Source: Actinomycetota bacterium (lineage in GTDB: Bacteria; Actinomycetota; Coriobacteriia; Anaerosomatales; Anaerosomataceae). From it: a stretch of DNA of 64,000 bases. The notes below the pieces were generated by a model. The model did not search any database and was not told the DNA's origin. It saw only the letters and a list, made by a program, of their open reading frames with translations. This document shows, in pieces, positions 1 through 9,377 of this stretch. Where the stretch lies: positions 124,001-188,000 of the forward strand of contig WSXY01000002.1 in assembly GCA_009773565.1 (NCBI GenBank), in the 5' to 3' direction. The position numbers were made by a program, and so were the translations under genes. How positions within the stretch are numbered: position 1 is the stretch's first letter; every line of letters begins with the position of its first letter.

Positions 1-82
1 CTCGGGCAGTCCGTACGGGAACGCCAAATCGTATTCGGAACAGCCGAGGGCATTCTCGGTCGATCAGGTGCCATTCTCGCAG

Positions 83-1201
83 CTAGAACCTGCGTACCTC
101 CCGGTAGAGCGTGTCGCGCTGAACCGGCCTGAAGCCCGCATCGCCGATGAGACGGATCAGCTCCTCGCGCGCGAGCATGAAGCGCGTGCCCGCGGCCGCG
201 ACCACGTTCTCCTCGATCATCGTCGAGCCCATGTCATTCGCTCCGAAGACGAGGGCGACCTGGCCGATCTTGGGGCCCTGCGTCACCCACGATGCCTGGA
301 TGTTGGCGACGTTGTCGAGGAACAGCCGCGAGACCGCGAGCGTGCGCAGATACTCCCAGCCGCTCGCTGCGACGCCGCCCTGCTCGCCCTCGAGGTCGGT
401 GTTGCCGGGCTGGAAGCTCCACGGGATGAACGCGCGGAAGCCTACGTGGCCGCCGGCGACAGCTGCGTCCTGCACCTCGCGCACGCGTACGAGGTGCTCA
501 ATGCGTTCCTCGAGCGTCTCGGTGCCGCCGAACATCATCGTCGCGGTCGTCGAGATGTCGAGCTCGTGTGCTTCGCGCATCACGTCCAGCCACTGGTCGC
601 TCGTCGCCTTCTTGGGGGAGACGTGCGAGCGCACACGGTCGACGAGGATCTCGGCGCCGCCGCCCGGCAGCGAGTCGAGACCCGCGTCGCGCAGGAGGGT
701 GAGTACCTCGCGGGTGGAGATGCCAGAGATCTTCGCGATGTGCACCATCTCCGGCGGGCCAAAGCCGTGCACGTGGATCGGATAGCGGCTCTTGAGCTCG
801 CGCAGCATGCTCTCGTACCACTCGATGCCGAGGGTCGGGTGCAGTCCGCCTTGCAGCAGGATCGCCGTGCCCTCGAGCGCGAGCGTCTCCTCGACCTTCG
901 CGTAAAGGTCCTCAGGCGCCAGCACGTACGCGTCGGGCGCGTCCTCGGCGCGGTAGAAGGCGCAGAAGCGGCAGCCGCTCACGCACACGTTCGTGTAATT
1001 GACGTTGCGGTCGACGATGAACGTCGCCTCGCGCTCCGGGTGCAGCCGATCGCGCATCGCATTCGCGGCGGCCGCGAGTTGCAGTATGTCGGCGTCGCGC
1101 AGGAGAGCGAGCGCTTGCACGGCATCGAGCCGCAGCGTCCCGGCAGCCGCGCTGTTCGCGACCGCGGCGAGGCCGTCCTGCGTGCGCGCGGGTGTCGTCA
1201 C
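83..1201 (-). CDS. mqnC: MqnC, cyclic dehypoxanthinyl futalosine synthase
   Basis: Radical-SAM enzyme of the futalosine route to menaquinone; the family cyclises dehypoxanthine futalosine. The 372-residue product has the radical-SAM cluster motif CVSGCRFC early, after the family block DRNVNYTNVC, and the downstream block LPGGGAEIL typical of MqnC/MqnE. The start is a GTG at 1201-1199 that overlaps the stop of mqnA as GTGA, so translation is probably coupled. An in-frame extension upstream lies wholly inside mqnA and is not credible. It is the last gene of mqnE-mqnA-mqnC. Identification rests on motif, length and operon context; confusion with MqnE is unlikely because that gene is also present here. 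Confidence 0.95.
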   Translation of the reverse strand: MTTPARTQDGLAAVANSAAAGTLRLDAVQALALLRDADILQLAAAANAMRDRLHPEREATFIVDRNVNYTNVCVSGCRFCAFYRAEDAPDAYVLAPEDLYAKVEETLALEGTAILLQGGLHPTLGIEWYESMLRELKSRYPIHVHGFGPPEMVHIAKISGISTREVLTLLRDAGLDSLPGGGAEILVDRVRSHVSPKKATSDQWLDVMREAHELDISTTATMMFGGTETLEERIEHLVRVREVQDAAVAGGHVGFRAFIPWSFQPGNTDLEGEQGGVAASGWEYLRTLAVSRLFLDNVANIQASWVTQGPKIGQVALVFGANDMGSTMIEENVVAAAGTRFMLAREELIRLIGDAGFRPVQRDTLYREVRRF

Positions 1202-2034
1202 GGGGTCTCTCCGAAGATGCGAATCTCCGGTACCGCCTCGAGCTGGCCGATCGCAACCGCCTCGGACAGGTAGCGCTTGAGGCCCTCGCGGTAGCGCGGC
1301 TCGTAGCGGAAGTGGAGCGCGTCGAAATACGACCGGAACCGCTCGGCGGGGAACTGCTCCCAGCGCGCGGCATATTCGCTGATGTCGTCGAGATGGTCGC
1401 GGCAGTAGGCGAGCGAGCTGGTGAGCGCGTCGGCGACCGCCTGCACGGCGTCCGGGCTCGTCTCGGCATACTCGCGGCGGACCGCCCACACGGCGTACAC
1501 CATCGGCAGCCCGGTCCACGTCGTCCACTCGCTGCCGAGGTCGTACGCGTGCAGCCCCTCGGGAACCTCCCAGTAGGCCCGGAGTGCCTCGTCGCCGATG
1601 AGGAGCGCGGCATCGGCATCCCGAAGCATCGCCGGGAGGTCCGGCGGCATCTCGACGTACGTTGCCGAGGCACCCCAGCGCTTCTCGATGAGCACGCGCG
1701 CGAGAACCTGCGAGGTACGCGACGTGTTCGTGAGCGCGACGGTGCGGCCGGAGAGCTCGTCTGCGGGCACTTTCGAGAGCAGCAGGATCGACTGCACCTC
1801 GCCGTCCGAGGAGATCGCGATATCCGGAAGCAGCACGAGGTCGGCCGCGTGACGTGCGTACTCGATCGCAGGGATCGGCGCGATGTCGAGCCGTCCTTCA
1901 AGGATCTCGCCGACGAGGTCGGCCGGGTTCGCCTTCACGAGATCGACGTCGAGAAGCACGTCGTTCTTCACCATGCCGTAGTACAGCGGCAGGCAGTTGA
2001 TGAACTGGATATGGCCGAGACGAGGACGGCCCAC
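1198..2034 (-). CDS. mqnA: MqnA, chorismate dehydratase
   Basis: First committed enzyme of the futalosine menaquinone pathway, converting chorismate to 3-enolpyruvylbenzoate in the cytoplasm. The 278-residue protein has the periplasmic-binding-protein-like fold typical of the family, with the N-terminal block HIQFINCLPLYYG followed by the segment DIAPIPAIEYA. Start GTG at 2034-2032, two bases after the mqnE stop, with a GGAG ribosome-binding site inside the end of mqnE. Its stop overlaps the mqnC start by four bases. Tight packing with two radical-SAM Mqn genes makes the assignment firm. Confidence 0.95.
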   Translation of the reverse strand: MGRPRLGHIQFINCLPLYYGMVKNDVLLDVDLVKANPADLVGEILEGRLDIAPIPAIEYARHAADLVLLPDIAISSDGEVQSILLLSKVPADELSGRTVALTNTSRTSQVLARVLIEKRWGASATYVEMPPDLPAMLRDADAALLIGDEALRAYWEVPEGLHAYDLGSEWTTWTGLPMVYAVWAVRREYAETSPDAVQAVADALTSSLAYCRDHLDDISEYAARWEQFPAERFRSYFDALHFRYEPRYREGLKRYLSEAVAIGQLEAVPEIRIFGETP

Positions 2035-2036
2035 AG

Positions 2037-3143
2037 CTACGCTCCGTCGTAGACGCGCACGACGTTGTAGAGCGTGTCGCGCTCGACCGGCACGTGTCCG
2101 GTCTCGCGGATCATGCCGATGAGGTCGCTCTTTGTGAGCGCTTCGGGCGTTGCGGCACCGGCCATGTGCGTGATGCGCTCCTCGACGACGGTGCCGTCGA
2201 TGTCGTCCACGCCGAAGACGGTGGAGAGCTGCGCAACCTTCAGGCCGACCATGATCCAGAACGCCTTGATGTGCGGGATGTTGTCGAGCATGAGGCGCGC
2301 GATCGCGAGCGTCTTGAGGTCATCGAAGCCGGTCGTTCCCGGGAGGTCCGAAAGCTCGGTGTTGAGCGGGTGGAACGCGAGCGGTATGAATGCGAGGAAG
2401 CCGCCGCTCTTGTCCTGCTGCTCGCGTAGCCGGATGAGGTGGTCGATGCGCTCCTCGAGCGTCTCGATGTGACCGTAGAGCATCGTGCAGTTCGTCTTGA
2501 TGCCGAGCGAATGCGCCTCGCCGTGGATGCGGAGCCAGTCGTCCGCCGCGGTCTTCTTGTCCCACGCGGCCGCGCGTGTGCGCTCGGAGAAGATCTCGGC
2601 GCCCCCACCGGGAAGCGCATCGAGGCCCGCGTCTTTCAGCTGCCGGAGAACCTCAAGGGTCGTCAGCCCGCTGATCTGCGCGTAGAACTCGATCTCCACG
2701 GCGGTGAACGCCTGGATGATGACGTGCGGCGGCAACGCGGCGCGCAGTCGGCTCACCATGTCGATGTAGAACTCGAACGGCCAGTCGGGGTGCAATCCGC
2801 CCACGATGTGCACCTCGTACGCGCCCTCGGGCACGGCCTCCTCGGCGGCTTTCACGATCTCGTCGAGCGTCATCTCATAGGCGCCATCTTGCCCCTTTGA
2901 GCGCGAGAACGCGCAGAACTTGCAGCGGTTCTCGCAGATGTTGGTGGGGTTGATGTGGCGGTTCACCATGAAGTACACGAGGTCGCCGTTGGTGCGCCTG
3001 CGGACGTGATCGGCCATCTGACCGATGCCGATGAGGTCGTCGCTTGCATAAAGCGTCAGGCCGTCTTCGCGCGACAGCCGTTCACCGGCGGCGACTTTGG
3101 TCGAGATGGGCTTGAGCGCGGGGTCGGTGATGTAGAAGGGCAC
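2037..3143 (-). CDS. mqnE: MqnE, aminodeoxyfutalosine synthase
   Basis: Radical-SAM enzyme that joins SAM and the MqnA product to make aminofutalosine. The 368-residue protein has the cluster motif CENRCKFC after NRHINPTN, then HIVGGLHPD and LPGGGAEIF. Start is GTG (3143-3141) with a GAGG-type ribosome-binding site a few bases upstream. It is the first gene of mqnE-mqnA-mqnC on the minus strand and is transcribed divergently from the flavocytochrome at 3297. Menaquinone made here would be the likely lipid electron carrier for the respiratory proteins encoded later in the window. MqnB and MqnD are not seen in the window. Confidence 0.95.
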   Translation of the reverse strand: MPFYITDPALKPISTKVAAGERLSREDGLTLYASDDLIGIGQMADHVRRRTNGDLVYFMVNRHINPTNICENRCKFCAFSRSKGQDGAYEMTLDEIVKAAEEAVPEGAYEVHIVGGLHPDWPFEFYIDMVSRLRAALPPHVIIQAFTAVEIEFYAQISGLTTLEVLRQLKDAGLDALPGGGAEIFSERTRAAAWDKKTAADDWLRIHGEAHSLGIKTNCTMLYGHIETLEERIDHLIRLREQQDKSGGFLAFIPLAFHPLNTELSDLPGTTGFDDLKTLAIARLMLDNIPHIKAFWIMVGLKVAQLSTVFGVDDIDGTVVEERITHMAGAATPEALTKSDLIGMIRETGHVPVERDTLYNVVRVYDGA

Positions 3144-3296
3144 AGGTGCCTCGCCTTCGGACTGGTCGGGGTTGTGCGGTCGACTTCCCTGCTGATTCTA
3201 GCACCGGTCGGGATACGGGTTGGTATACTCTGGCTTGATAGTGGCGGAGGGGACGCCACACCTCCGTACACACACTGAATCGCGAGGTGAACCCGC
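3144..3296. promoter_or_regulatory. divergent promoter region mqnE / flavocytochrome
   Basis: Rightward, an extended -10 element TGGTATACT lies at 3221-3229, without a clear -35 box. Leftward, TAGAAT reads on the minus strand at 3200-3195. A GC-rich hairpin (GTGGCG at 3241-3246 with CGCCAC at 3254-3259) sits in the leader of the rightward gene. AGGTGA at 3285-3290 is the ribosome-binding site for the GTG at 3297. Promoter calls are by eye only. Confidence 0.45.
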
Positions 3297-4637
3297 GTGC
3301 GCTTGATTCTGCGTGGCGTGTTTTGGTTCGGACTGTATCTGACGATCATCTTGCTCCCACTCGTTGTGGCCGTGGTCTTCTTCGATCCGCGACAGGCAGC
3401 GGGCCCGATCGTCTACCTGTCGGCGGCGACCGGCTACATCGCCCTCGTTCTCATGGCCACCGAGCTCGCGCTGGTCTCCCGGTTTCGGGGCGTCGCCGGT
3501 GCGTTCGGAATCGATTCGCTGCTTCAGTTCCACCGGCAGATCGGGATCGCTTCCATGGCCTTCGCGGCGGCACACCTGGTTCTTCTGGTCGCCGATCGGG
3601 CGTACACCATGCGGCTGCTTGTGCCTACGGCAACCACGCCATGGCCGGTGGCTGCGGGGCTTGTGGCCTTCGTCATGGCGGCACTTGTCGTCGGCCTGTC
3701 CGTGTATCGACGCCTGCTCCGGCTCTCCTACGGCATCTGGCACACGACACACGGCGTCCTGTCGCTCATCCTGATCGTCTTTGCAGCCGTCCACATACTC
3801 GCGATCGGCCGTTTCGCGGCGCTTCCGGTCATGCGGACGCTCCTGATCGCCTATCTCGTCTTCTTCGTCGGCATGTTCCTGCGCTATCGGCTCGTCAGAC
3901 CGCTCTCGCTCTGGAGTCAGCCGTGGGAGGTCGTTGAGAACCGTCGCGAGCACGGGCAGTCACACTCGCTCGTGCTCCGGCCGGTCGGTCACGCGGGTTT
4001 TCGTTTTGAGCCCGGGCAGTTCGCCTGGATCGGGTTTGGTCGCAACCCGCTCAGCGCGGATATGCACCCGATCTCGTTCTCGTCGAACGGCGACATCCCC
4101 GACCACGACGGCGCCATCGCCTTCACCATCAAGGAGCTGGGCGACTGGTCGGCCGACATCGTGCCAGACGTACCCGCGGGTACGACCGCGTGGGTCGACG
4201 GCCCCCACGGCGTGTTCACCATCGATCGCGAGGAGGGCGCCGGCTACGTTCTCATCGGTGGCGGTGTTGGGATCACGCCGCTGTACTCGATGCTGCAGGC
4301 GATCGAGACGCGTGCCGACGTGCGGCCAGTGTTCGTCTTCCATGCCGCCAACGACTTCGACGATCTGACATTCCGAGAGGAGCTGGCCGCGATGAGCGCA
4401 CGGATGCCCTCGCTCACGCTGGTATCAGCCCTCGTGCGCGCAGATGATGCCTGGACCGGCGAGCGCGGCTTTGTTGACGCCACCATGCTCACGAGCTACC
4501 TCCCGCCGACCCTCTACCGGCACTTCCAGTACTTCATCTGCGGTCCGACGCCTTTGATGGATGCGATGGAAGATGTTCTGCCGGGCATAGGCGTGCCAGC
4601 GGATCGCATTCATACCGAGCGTTTCGACATGGTGTAG
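3297..4637 (+). CDS. ferric-reductase-like transmembrane flavocytochrome (FAD/NAD(P)H oxidoreductase)
   Basis: A 446-residue NOX/ferric-reductase-type protein. The N-terminal ~200 residues form about six membrane segments with paired histidines spaced 14 apart (H79/H93 and H152/H166), the usual layout for two b haems crossing the membrane. The C-terminal half is an FNR-type module with the flavin block HPISFSS, the nucleotide-binding glycine motif LIGGGVGITP and a late FICGPTPLMDAM block. Such proteins pass electrons from cytoplasmic NAD(P)H through FAD and haem b to the outside. GTG start with AGGTGA six bases upstream. A hexahaem c-type cytochrome follows nine bases downstream, suggesting that it is the external acceptor. 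The exact physiological substrate cannot be read from the sequence. Confidence 0.85.
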   Translation: MRLILRGVFWFGLYLTIILLPLVVAVVFFDPRQAAGPIVYLSAATGYIALVLMATELALVSRFRGVAGAFGIDSLLQFHRQIGIASMAFAAAHLVLLVADRAYTMRLLVPTATTPWPVAAGLVAFVMAALVVGLSVYRRLLRLSYGIWHTTHGVLSLILIVFAAVHILAIGRFAALPVMRTLLIAYLVFFVGMFLRYRLVRPLSLWSQPWEVVENRREHGQSHSLVLRPVGHAGFRFEPGQFAWIGFGRNPLSADMHPISFSSNGDIPDHDGAIAFTIKELGDWSADIVPDVPAGTTAWVDGPHGVFTIDREEGAGYVLIGGGVGITPLYSMLQAIETRADVRPVFVFHAANDFDDLTFREELAAMSARMPSLTLVSALVRADDAWTGERGFVDATMLTSYLPPTLYRHFQYFICGPTPLMDAMEDVLPGIGVPADRIHTERFDMV

Positions 4638-4646
4638 GGGGCTGCT

Positions 4647-5258
4647 TTGAACCATCGCATCGTGTCGACGTTGGTCACGATACTCACCACGCTGTTCGTG
4701 GCCGCCGTAGTCCTGTTCGCCGGTGCCGCAGTGTCGGTTGCTCCCGGCATCGGCGCCGTGCCCGCCCCGAACAATCCGCATCCGGCTTCACAGCACACGG
4801 AGGCGTGCATCGAGTGCCACAACATCGACCTGGTCAGCATCCCGGTGACCCATCGCCTCTTCAACGTGGCCACATGTGAGTCGTGCCATAGCCCTTCCGT
4901 GCGCGTGCAGGTCCCGCACTCGGTGGCCATGGGTGATTCCCGGTGTCCTCTCTGCCATGGCGAGCCTGCGCGCGACTTCGGCATCCCTGTCAGCCACCTG
5001 CGTTTTGAGACCAGGGAGTGCCTGCTCTGCCACCCGGGCGATCCGGCGATGTCAGGCAAGGAGCCCCCGCCAGCCGGCATGTCAAAGAGCCCGGCAAACT
5101 CCATCCCGCATCCCCTGGACGGTACGTTCAAGGATTGCTCGAAATGCCATCACGTCCTCCCGGCAAGCACGTTGCCCGAGAACCACCGGGACTTCGCCGC
5201 TGACACGTGCAGGGATTGCCACGAGTCGGCAGGTCCGGACGCGACCGGCGGCGAGTAA
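4647..5258 (+). CDS. hexahaem c-type cytochrome, exported
   Basis: A 203-residue protein with an N-terminal hydrophobic segment (residues ~8-32, signal anchor or signal peptide) and six CXXCH motifs: CIECH, CESCH, CPLCH, CLLCH, CSKCH and CRDCH. The start is TTG at 4647 with GGGG just upstream. It begins nine bases after the flavocytochrome stop, so the two are probably co-transcribed and act as one electron-transfer module, with the cytochrome on the outer face of the membrane. No other known domain is visible. Confidence 0.88.
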   Translation: MNHRIVSTLVTILTTLFVAAVVLFAGAAVSVAPGIGAVPAPNNPHPASQHTEACIECHNIDLVSIPVTHRLFNVATCESCHSPSVRVQVPHSVAMGDSRCPLCHGEPARDFGIPVSHLRFETRECLLCHPGDPAMSGKEPPPAGMSKSPANSIPHPLDGTFKDCSKCHHVLPASTLPENHRDFAADTCRDCHESAGPDATGGE

Positions 5259-5324
5259 CCAGGGGTATGAACTCCGAGAAGCGAACGGCCATACGTGGGC
5301 CGGTCACGTTCCCGGGAGGTACTG

Positions 5325-6284
5325 ATGAAGCTTAAGAGAGTGGCAACCATCGGTTTCGTACTGCTGCTCACATTCGCGATGGTCGGCTGTGGAACCGCGA
5401 AGACGTCGCCAGGCACCGACAAGAAGCTCGGTCCGGTGACGGTCGGCTCGAAGATCGATACCGAGGGGGGTGTTCTCGGTCAGATCATGATCGCGGCACT
5501 CAAGAATGGTGGCTTCGAAGTCGTCGACAGGACGAAGACGGGGCAAACGGACGTGGTGCGCAAAGCGCTTACCTCAAGCGAGATCGATATCTATCCCGAG
5601 TACACCGGCACCGCGCTGACGCAGTTCTTCCCGGGCGCTGCGGTCGAAGCCGGCGTGAGCAAGGACGCACAAGCGAGCTACGACCTGGTGAAAACACGCG
5701 ATGCTGCGAATGGCATCGTCTGGCTCGAGCGCGCGCCCGCGAACAACACATGGGCGATCGCTATCCCGAAAGCGCTTTCGGACTCTGAGGGTATCAAGAC
5801 CCTCGCTGACTGGGCCGCGTACATCAACAAGGGTGGCGCGGTGAAGCTCGTTGCGTCGCAGGAGTTCATCGACCGCGCCGAAGACGGCGTGCCGGCCATC
5901 GAGAAGGCGTACGGCTTCAAGCTGAAGTCTGCGCAGTTGATCGTGCTTGCCGGTGGGGACACCGCGCAGACCGAGGCCGCCGCAGCGCAGGGCACAAACG
6001 GCGCCAACGCCTCGATGGCGTACGGCACCGACGGGAACCTGTCCGCACTCGGGCTCGTGGTGCTTGAGGACCCGAAGAGTATCTGGCCCGTCTACGAGCC
6101 GGCGCCGACCGTGCGCGCTGAGGTCCTCACCAAGTACCCCGAGATCGCGACCATCCTGGACCCCATCTTCAAGGGGCTGACGCTCGCGACGCTCCAGGAG
6201 CTGAACGGCAAGGTCTCCGTCGACGGGGCAGCCCCGGCGACAGTCGCTACCGACTACCTCAAGTCGAAGGGGCTTATCAAGTAG
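5325..6284 (+). CDS. glycine betaine/osmoprotectant ABC transporter substrate-binding lipoprotein
   Basis: A 319-residue exported lipoprotein. It has a short N-terminal signal ending in the lipobox-like MVGCG, then an OpuAC/YehZ-type quaternary-amine-binding domain with the blocks VGSKIDTEGGVLGQ and DIYPEYTGTA characteristic of this family. The start ATG at 5325 has GGGAGGT five bases upstream; an in-frame start at 5295 would add residues ahead of the signal peptide and lacks support. It is the first gene of a four-gene transporter cluster: binding protein, permease, ATPase, permease. Substrate choice (betaine, choline, carnitine) is not decidable from sequence. Confidence 0.9.
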   Translation: MKLKRVATIGFVLLLTFAMVGCGTAKTSPGTDKKLGPVTVGSKIDTEGGVLGQIMIAALKNGGFEVVDRTKTGQTDVVRKALTSSEIDIYPEYTGTALTQFFPGAAVEAGVSKDAQASYDLVKTRDAANGIVWLERAPANNTWAIAIPKALSDSEGIKTLADWAAYINKGGAVKLVASQEFIDRAEDGVPAIEKAYGFKLKSAQLIVLAGGDTAQTEAAAAQGTNGANASMAYGTDGNLSALGLVVLEDPKSIWPVYEPAPTVRAEVLTKYPEIATILDPIFKGLTLATLQELNGKVSVDGAAPATVATDYLKSKGLIK

Positions 6285-6285
6285 C

Positions 6286-7458
6286 GTGACTCAAACGGCC
6301 GAGCAGACACGGATCGATCGTGTGGCGCTCGTGGGAGCGGTGGTCGCTCTCGCGGGCGCCACCGTGCTGCCATTCGTCGAACTTCGACCGAACCGGCTCG
6401 TTCCCGGCGCGATGCACGGGTTTGCGGCGGCGGGACCGTGGGCGTTCGCGGTGTGGGCGCTCGTTGCGATGGGCTTCACTGCGGCGTTCCTGCGCGGTGT
6501 GAAGGCGCGACTCGTCGCCGGTAGCGTGAGCGCGATCGGCATTGTGGCAGCGCTTTCGTGGGCACTTGGTTCGGCGGCCGATACGCTGCTCGCGGGACAG
6601 GCGCCGGTCTCGCGCGTGTCGATGGGAGCGGGCGTTTGGGTGATGCTCGCTGGTGCAGCGATTCTCGGCTTCGCGGGTCAGGAGCGCACGCACCGCGTGC
6701 TGTGGCGGCTCGTCGCGGCCGCAGTGGTGCTCGTCGCGCTCTTCGGCGCGTTTCACCTGGGCGGGCTCGAGCGCATCTCGCTTGTACGCGAGTTCGAGGT
6801 GCGGGCGTCTTCGTTCTGGGGACTCCTCGGCAACCACCTCGCGCTCGCGAGCGCGGGAGTGGGGCTTGGCGTCATGTTCGGTGTGCCGCTCGGGTTGCTC
6901 GCGACGCGCAATCGACGTGCGCGCGGCGTGGTGCTCGGCGTGACCGGCGTCATCCAGACGGTGCCGAGCCTTGCGCTGCTCGGCCTGCTGATCGTGCCGC
7001 TTTCGGCGCTCAGCCAGGCCGTGCCGGCGCTTCGGGCGATCGGTGTGCACGGTATCGGCGCGGCACCCGGCCTCGTGGCGCTCACGCTGTACGCGCTGCT
7101 GCCGGTGGTGCGCAATACGTACGTCGGACTCTCCGGTGTCGATCCCGCGGCCGTCGACGCGGGTCTCGGCATGGGTATGAGCCGCGGACAACTCCTCATG
7201 CGCGTGGAGTTCCCGCTTGCGCTACCGCTCATCATTGAAGGCGTGCGAACGGCATCCGTGCTGCTCATCGGTATCACCACGCTTACCGCGTTCGCCGGAG
7301 CGAGAAACCTCGGCGTGCTCATCATCGAGGGGCTCGGGCAGTTCGCGCCCGACCTCATCCTCCTCGGAGCGTTGCCGACGATCATGCTCGCCGTGGCAGC
7401 CGATAGTGCGCTCTCGGCGGTCGGACGGGCCGTCACACCGGAAGGGGTTCGCACATGA
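6286..7458 (+). CDS. osmoprotectant ABC transporter permease (YehY-like, long form)
   Basis: A 390-residue integral membrane permease. The C-terminal ~210 residues are the conserved ABC permease domain with the EAA-type loop around GLGMGMSRGQLLMRVEFPLA. The N-terminal ~170 residues add extra hydrophobic helices, as in the longer YehY-type permeases. The GTG start is two bases after the binding-protein stop. The stop overlaps the ATPase start (ATGA). It pairs with the second permease at 8582 to form the membrane channel. Confidence 0.88.
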   Translation: MTQTAEQTRIDRVALVGAVVALAGATVLPFVELRPNRLVPGAMHGFAAAGPWAFAVWALVAMGFTAAFLRGVKARLVAGSVSAIGIVAALSWALGSAADTLLAGQAPVSRVSMGAGVWVMLAGAAILGFAGQERTHRVLWRLVAAAVVLVALFGAFHLGGLERISLVREFEVRASSFWGLLGNHLALASAGVGLGVMFGVPLGLLATRNRRARGVVLGVTGVIQTVPSLALLGLLIVPLSALSQAVPALRAIGVHGIGAAPGLVALTLYALLPVVRNTYVGLSGVDPAAVDAGLGMGMSRGQLLMRVEFPLALPLIIEGVRTASVLLIGITTLTAFAGARNLGVLIIEGLGQFAPDLILLGALPTIMLAVAADSALSAVGRAVTPEGVRT

Positions 7459-8585
7459 TCCGCCTGGAGGGCGTCACCCGGCGCTATGGCGAGAAGACCG
7501 CCGTCGACGAGCTCTCGTTCGAGGTCGCCGAGGGCGAGGTGTGCGTGCTCATCGGGCCGTCGGGTTGTGGCAAGACGACGACGCTCCGCATGATCAACCG
7601 TCTCATCGAGCCGACCGGCGGCCGTATCCTCATCGAAGGCCGCGACATCATGTCGCTTCCCGTCGAGGAACTCCGTCGGGGCCTTGGCTACGTCATCCAG
7701 TCGATCGGACTCTTCCCGCACCTCACGGTCGCGGGCAACATCTCGGTCGTGCCGCGTCTCCTCGGCTGGGACAAAGCCCGTATGGCCGCGCGTGCCGATG
7801 AGCTCCTGCGTCTTGTCGGGCTGCCTCCCGAGGCGTATCGCGACAAGTATCCCCGCCAACTGTCGGGCGGCGAGGCGCAACGCGTAGGAGTCGCGCGAGC
7901 GCTCGCGGCTGACCCGCCCGTGCTGCTCATGGACGAGCCGTTCGGCGCCGTTGATCCGCTCAACCGCGAGCGGCTGCAGACGGAGTTCGCCCGTATCCAG
8001 CGCGAACTCCGCAAGACCGTCATCTTCGTCACGCACGACATCGACGAAGCCATTCGCCTCGCCGACAAGATCGCTATCATGCGCGACGGCAAACTCCAGC
8101 AGTTCGCCTCGCCCGAGGAGCTCCTCAACCATCCGGCGAACAAGTTCGTTCACGATTTCGTGGGCGCCGACCGCGCACTCAAGCGACTCGTGCGCGTGAA
8201 GGTGTCGGATGTGATGCGCTCGCCCGCGACCGTCTTCGCGAACGCGGGCGAGATCGGTTTCCGGGAAGCGGCCGGTCGCAGGCGCTTCACGTACGTCCTC
8301 GAGCCCGACGGGCGTCTTCTCGGATGGATTGACACCCACGATCTCGACCAGGGCCTCAGCGCCGAAGAGGCCATCACGCTTGTGGATGCGGGGGAGGCGT
8401 CCGTGGGACCCGACACGAGCCTCCGGGATGCGCTTTCCAGGATGCTCGGACTCGGCTTCCGCAGCATCGCCGTGACCGATGACGGGTGCCGGCTCATCGG
8501 CGAGGTCACGTTCTCGTCGGTGGAAGCCGCTATGGCCGAGGGTGACGAGCATATCGCGGCTCCTGCGGAGGCTGATGCCGGGTGA
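7455..8585 (+). CDS. osmoprotectant ABC transporter ATP-binding protein with CBS domains
   Basis: A 376-residue ATPase. Walker A GPSGCGKTT is at ~35-43, the signature LSGGE at ~138, Walker B LLMDEPFGAVD at ~157, and the switch histidine lies in VTHDIDEA. The C-terminal ~130 residues (from about KVSDVMRSPATV) form a CBS-domain region that, in OpuCA-type ATPases, senses ionic strength or nucleotides. The start ATG overlaps the upstream permease by four bases and the end overlaps the next permease by four, so all three are translationally coupled. It energises uptake of betaine-like solutes. Confidence 0.92.
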   Translation: MIRLEGVTRRYGEKTAVDELSFEVAEGEVCVLIGPSGCGKTTTLRMINRLIEPTGGRILIEGRDIMSLPVEELRRGLGYVIQSIGLFPHLTVAGNISVVPRLLGWDKARMAARADELLRLVGLPPEAYRDKYPRQLSGGEAQRVGVARALAADPPVLLMDEPFGAVDPLNRERLQTEFARIQRELRKTVIFVTHDIDEAIRLADKIAIMRDGKLQQFASPEELLNHPANKFVHDFVGADRALKRLVRVKVSDVMRSPATVFANAGEIGFREAAGRRRFTYVLEPDGRLLGWIDTHDLDQGLSAEEAITLVDAGEASVGPDTSLRDALSRMLGLGFRSIAVTDDGCRLIGEVTFSSVEAAMAEGDEHIAAPAEADAG

Positions 8586-9325
8586 CACCGCATCGCCGCA
8601 GGAACGCCGCACTCACCGTTGCCGGAGCACTCGCATTCGCCGTGCTCGTGAGCGCACCGTCTCTCTGGGAGGCCGCGCTCAGGCCGCTCTTCCCGCAGTT
8701 GCGCGACGTCCTCATGCCGCGAGACACGCTCGCGACCTTCGTTCTGCAGCACCTCGCGCTCGTGGGCATCTCGAGCGGGCTCACCATCGTCGTCGGTGTG
8801 CCTCTCGGCATCTGGGTGACGCGTGTGGGTGGTCGGGACTTCCGGCCGTTCGTTGTGGCGGCGACCGACCTCGGGCAGACGTTTCCGCCGGTGGCGGTTC
8901 TCGCGCTTGCGATGCCGGTTCTTGGCTTCGGCTTCTGGCCGACGATCGTGGCGCTCTTCATCTACGGGCTGTTTCCGGTCGTCAGCGGCACCATCGCGGG
9001 TATCGAATCCGTGCCTGCCCCCGTCGTGGACGCCGCGCGGGGGATGGGCATGAGTCCGACGCAGGTTCTCTTCCGGGCGGAGTTGCCGCTCGCGGCCCGC
9101 ATGATCCTCTCAGGAATCCGCACGTCGATGGCGATCAATATCGGCACAGCCACGGTCGGGGCAGCCATCGGTACCGGTGGTCTTGGCGTGCCGATCATCG
9201 GCGGGCTGGCCGTGCAGAACATGGCGTACGTGCTTGAAGGCGCGCTCCCGGCCGCGCTGCTCGCGGTGCTAGCCGACGCCATGCTTGCGCAAGTAGAGGC
9301 TGCGGTCACGGTTCGCTCCGACTGA
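8582..9325 (+). CDS. osmoprotectant ABC transporter permease (OpuCB/YehW-like)
   Basis: A 247-residue permease with about six membrane helices and the conserved EAA-type loop (ARGMGMSPTQVLFRAELPLA). GTG start inside the end of the ATPase gene (GTGA overlap). It completes the transporter. The coding sequence ends before an AT-richer intergenic stretch carrying the operator of the next, probably acquired, module. The second permease is shorter than the first, as in yehZYXW-type systems. Confidence 0.9.
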   Translation: MTPHRRRNAALTVAGALAFAVLVSAPSLWEAALRPLFPQLRDVLMPRDTLATFVLQHLALVGISSGLTIVVGVPLGIWVTRVGGRDFRPFVVAATDLGQTFPPVAVLALAMPVLGFGFWPTIVALFIYGLFPVVSGTIAGIESVPAPVVDAARGMGMSPTQVLFRAELPLAARMILSGIRTSMAINIGTATVGAAIGTGGLGVPIIGGLAVQNMAYVLEGALPAALLAVLADAMLAQVEAAVTVRSD

Positions 9326-9377
9326 ACGGGTATCCCGGCGTCGGTCCTCATGCGTTGACGTCGTATGCGGATTGAAA

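Noticed and set aside
1-82. Possible fragment of a further gene at the left edge
   Set aside because: Several short open frames exist on both strands, but none has a start, a stop in context or recognisable residues within 82 bases.
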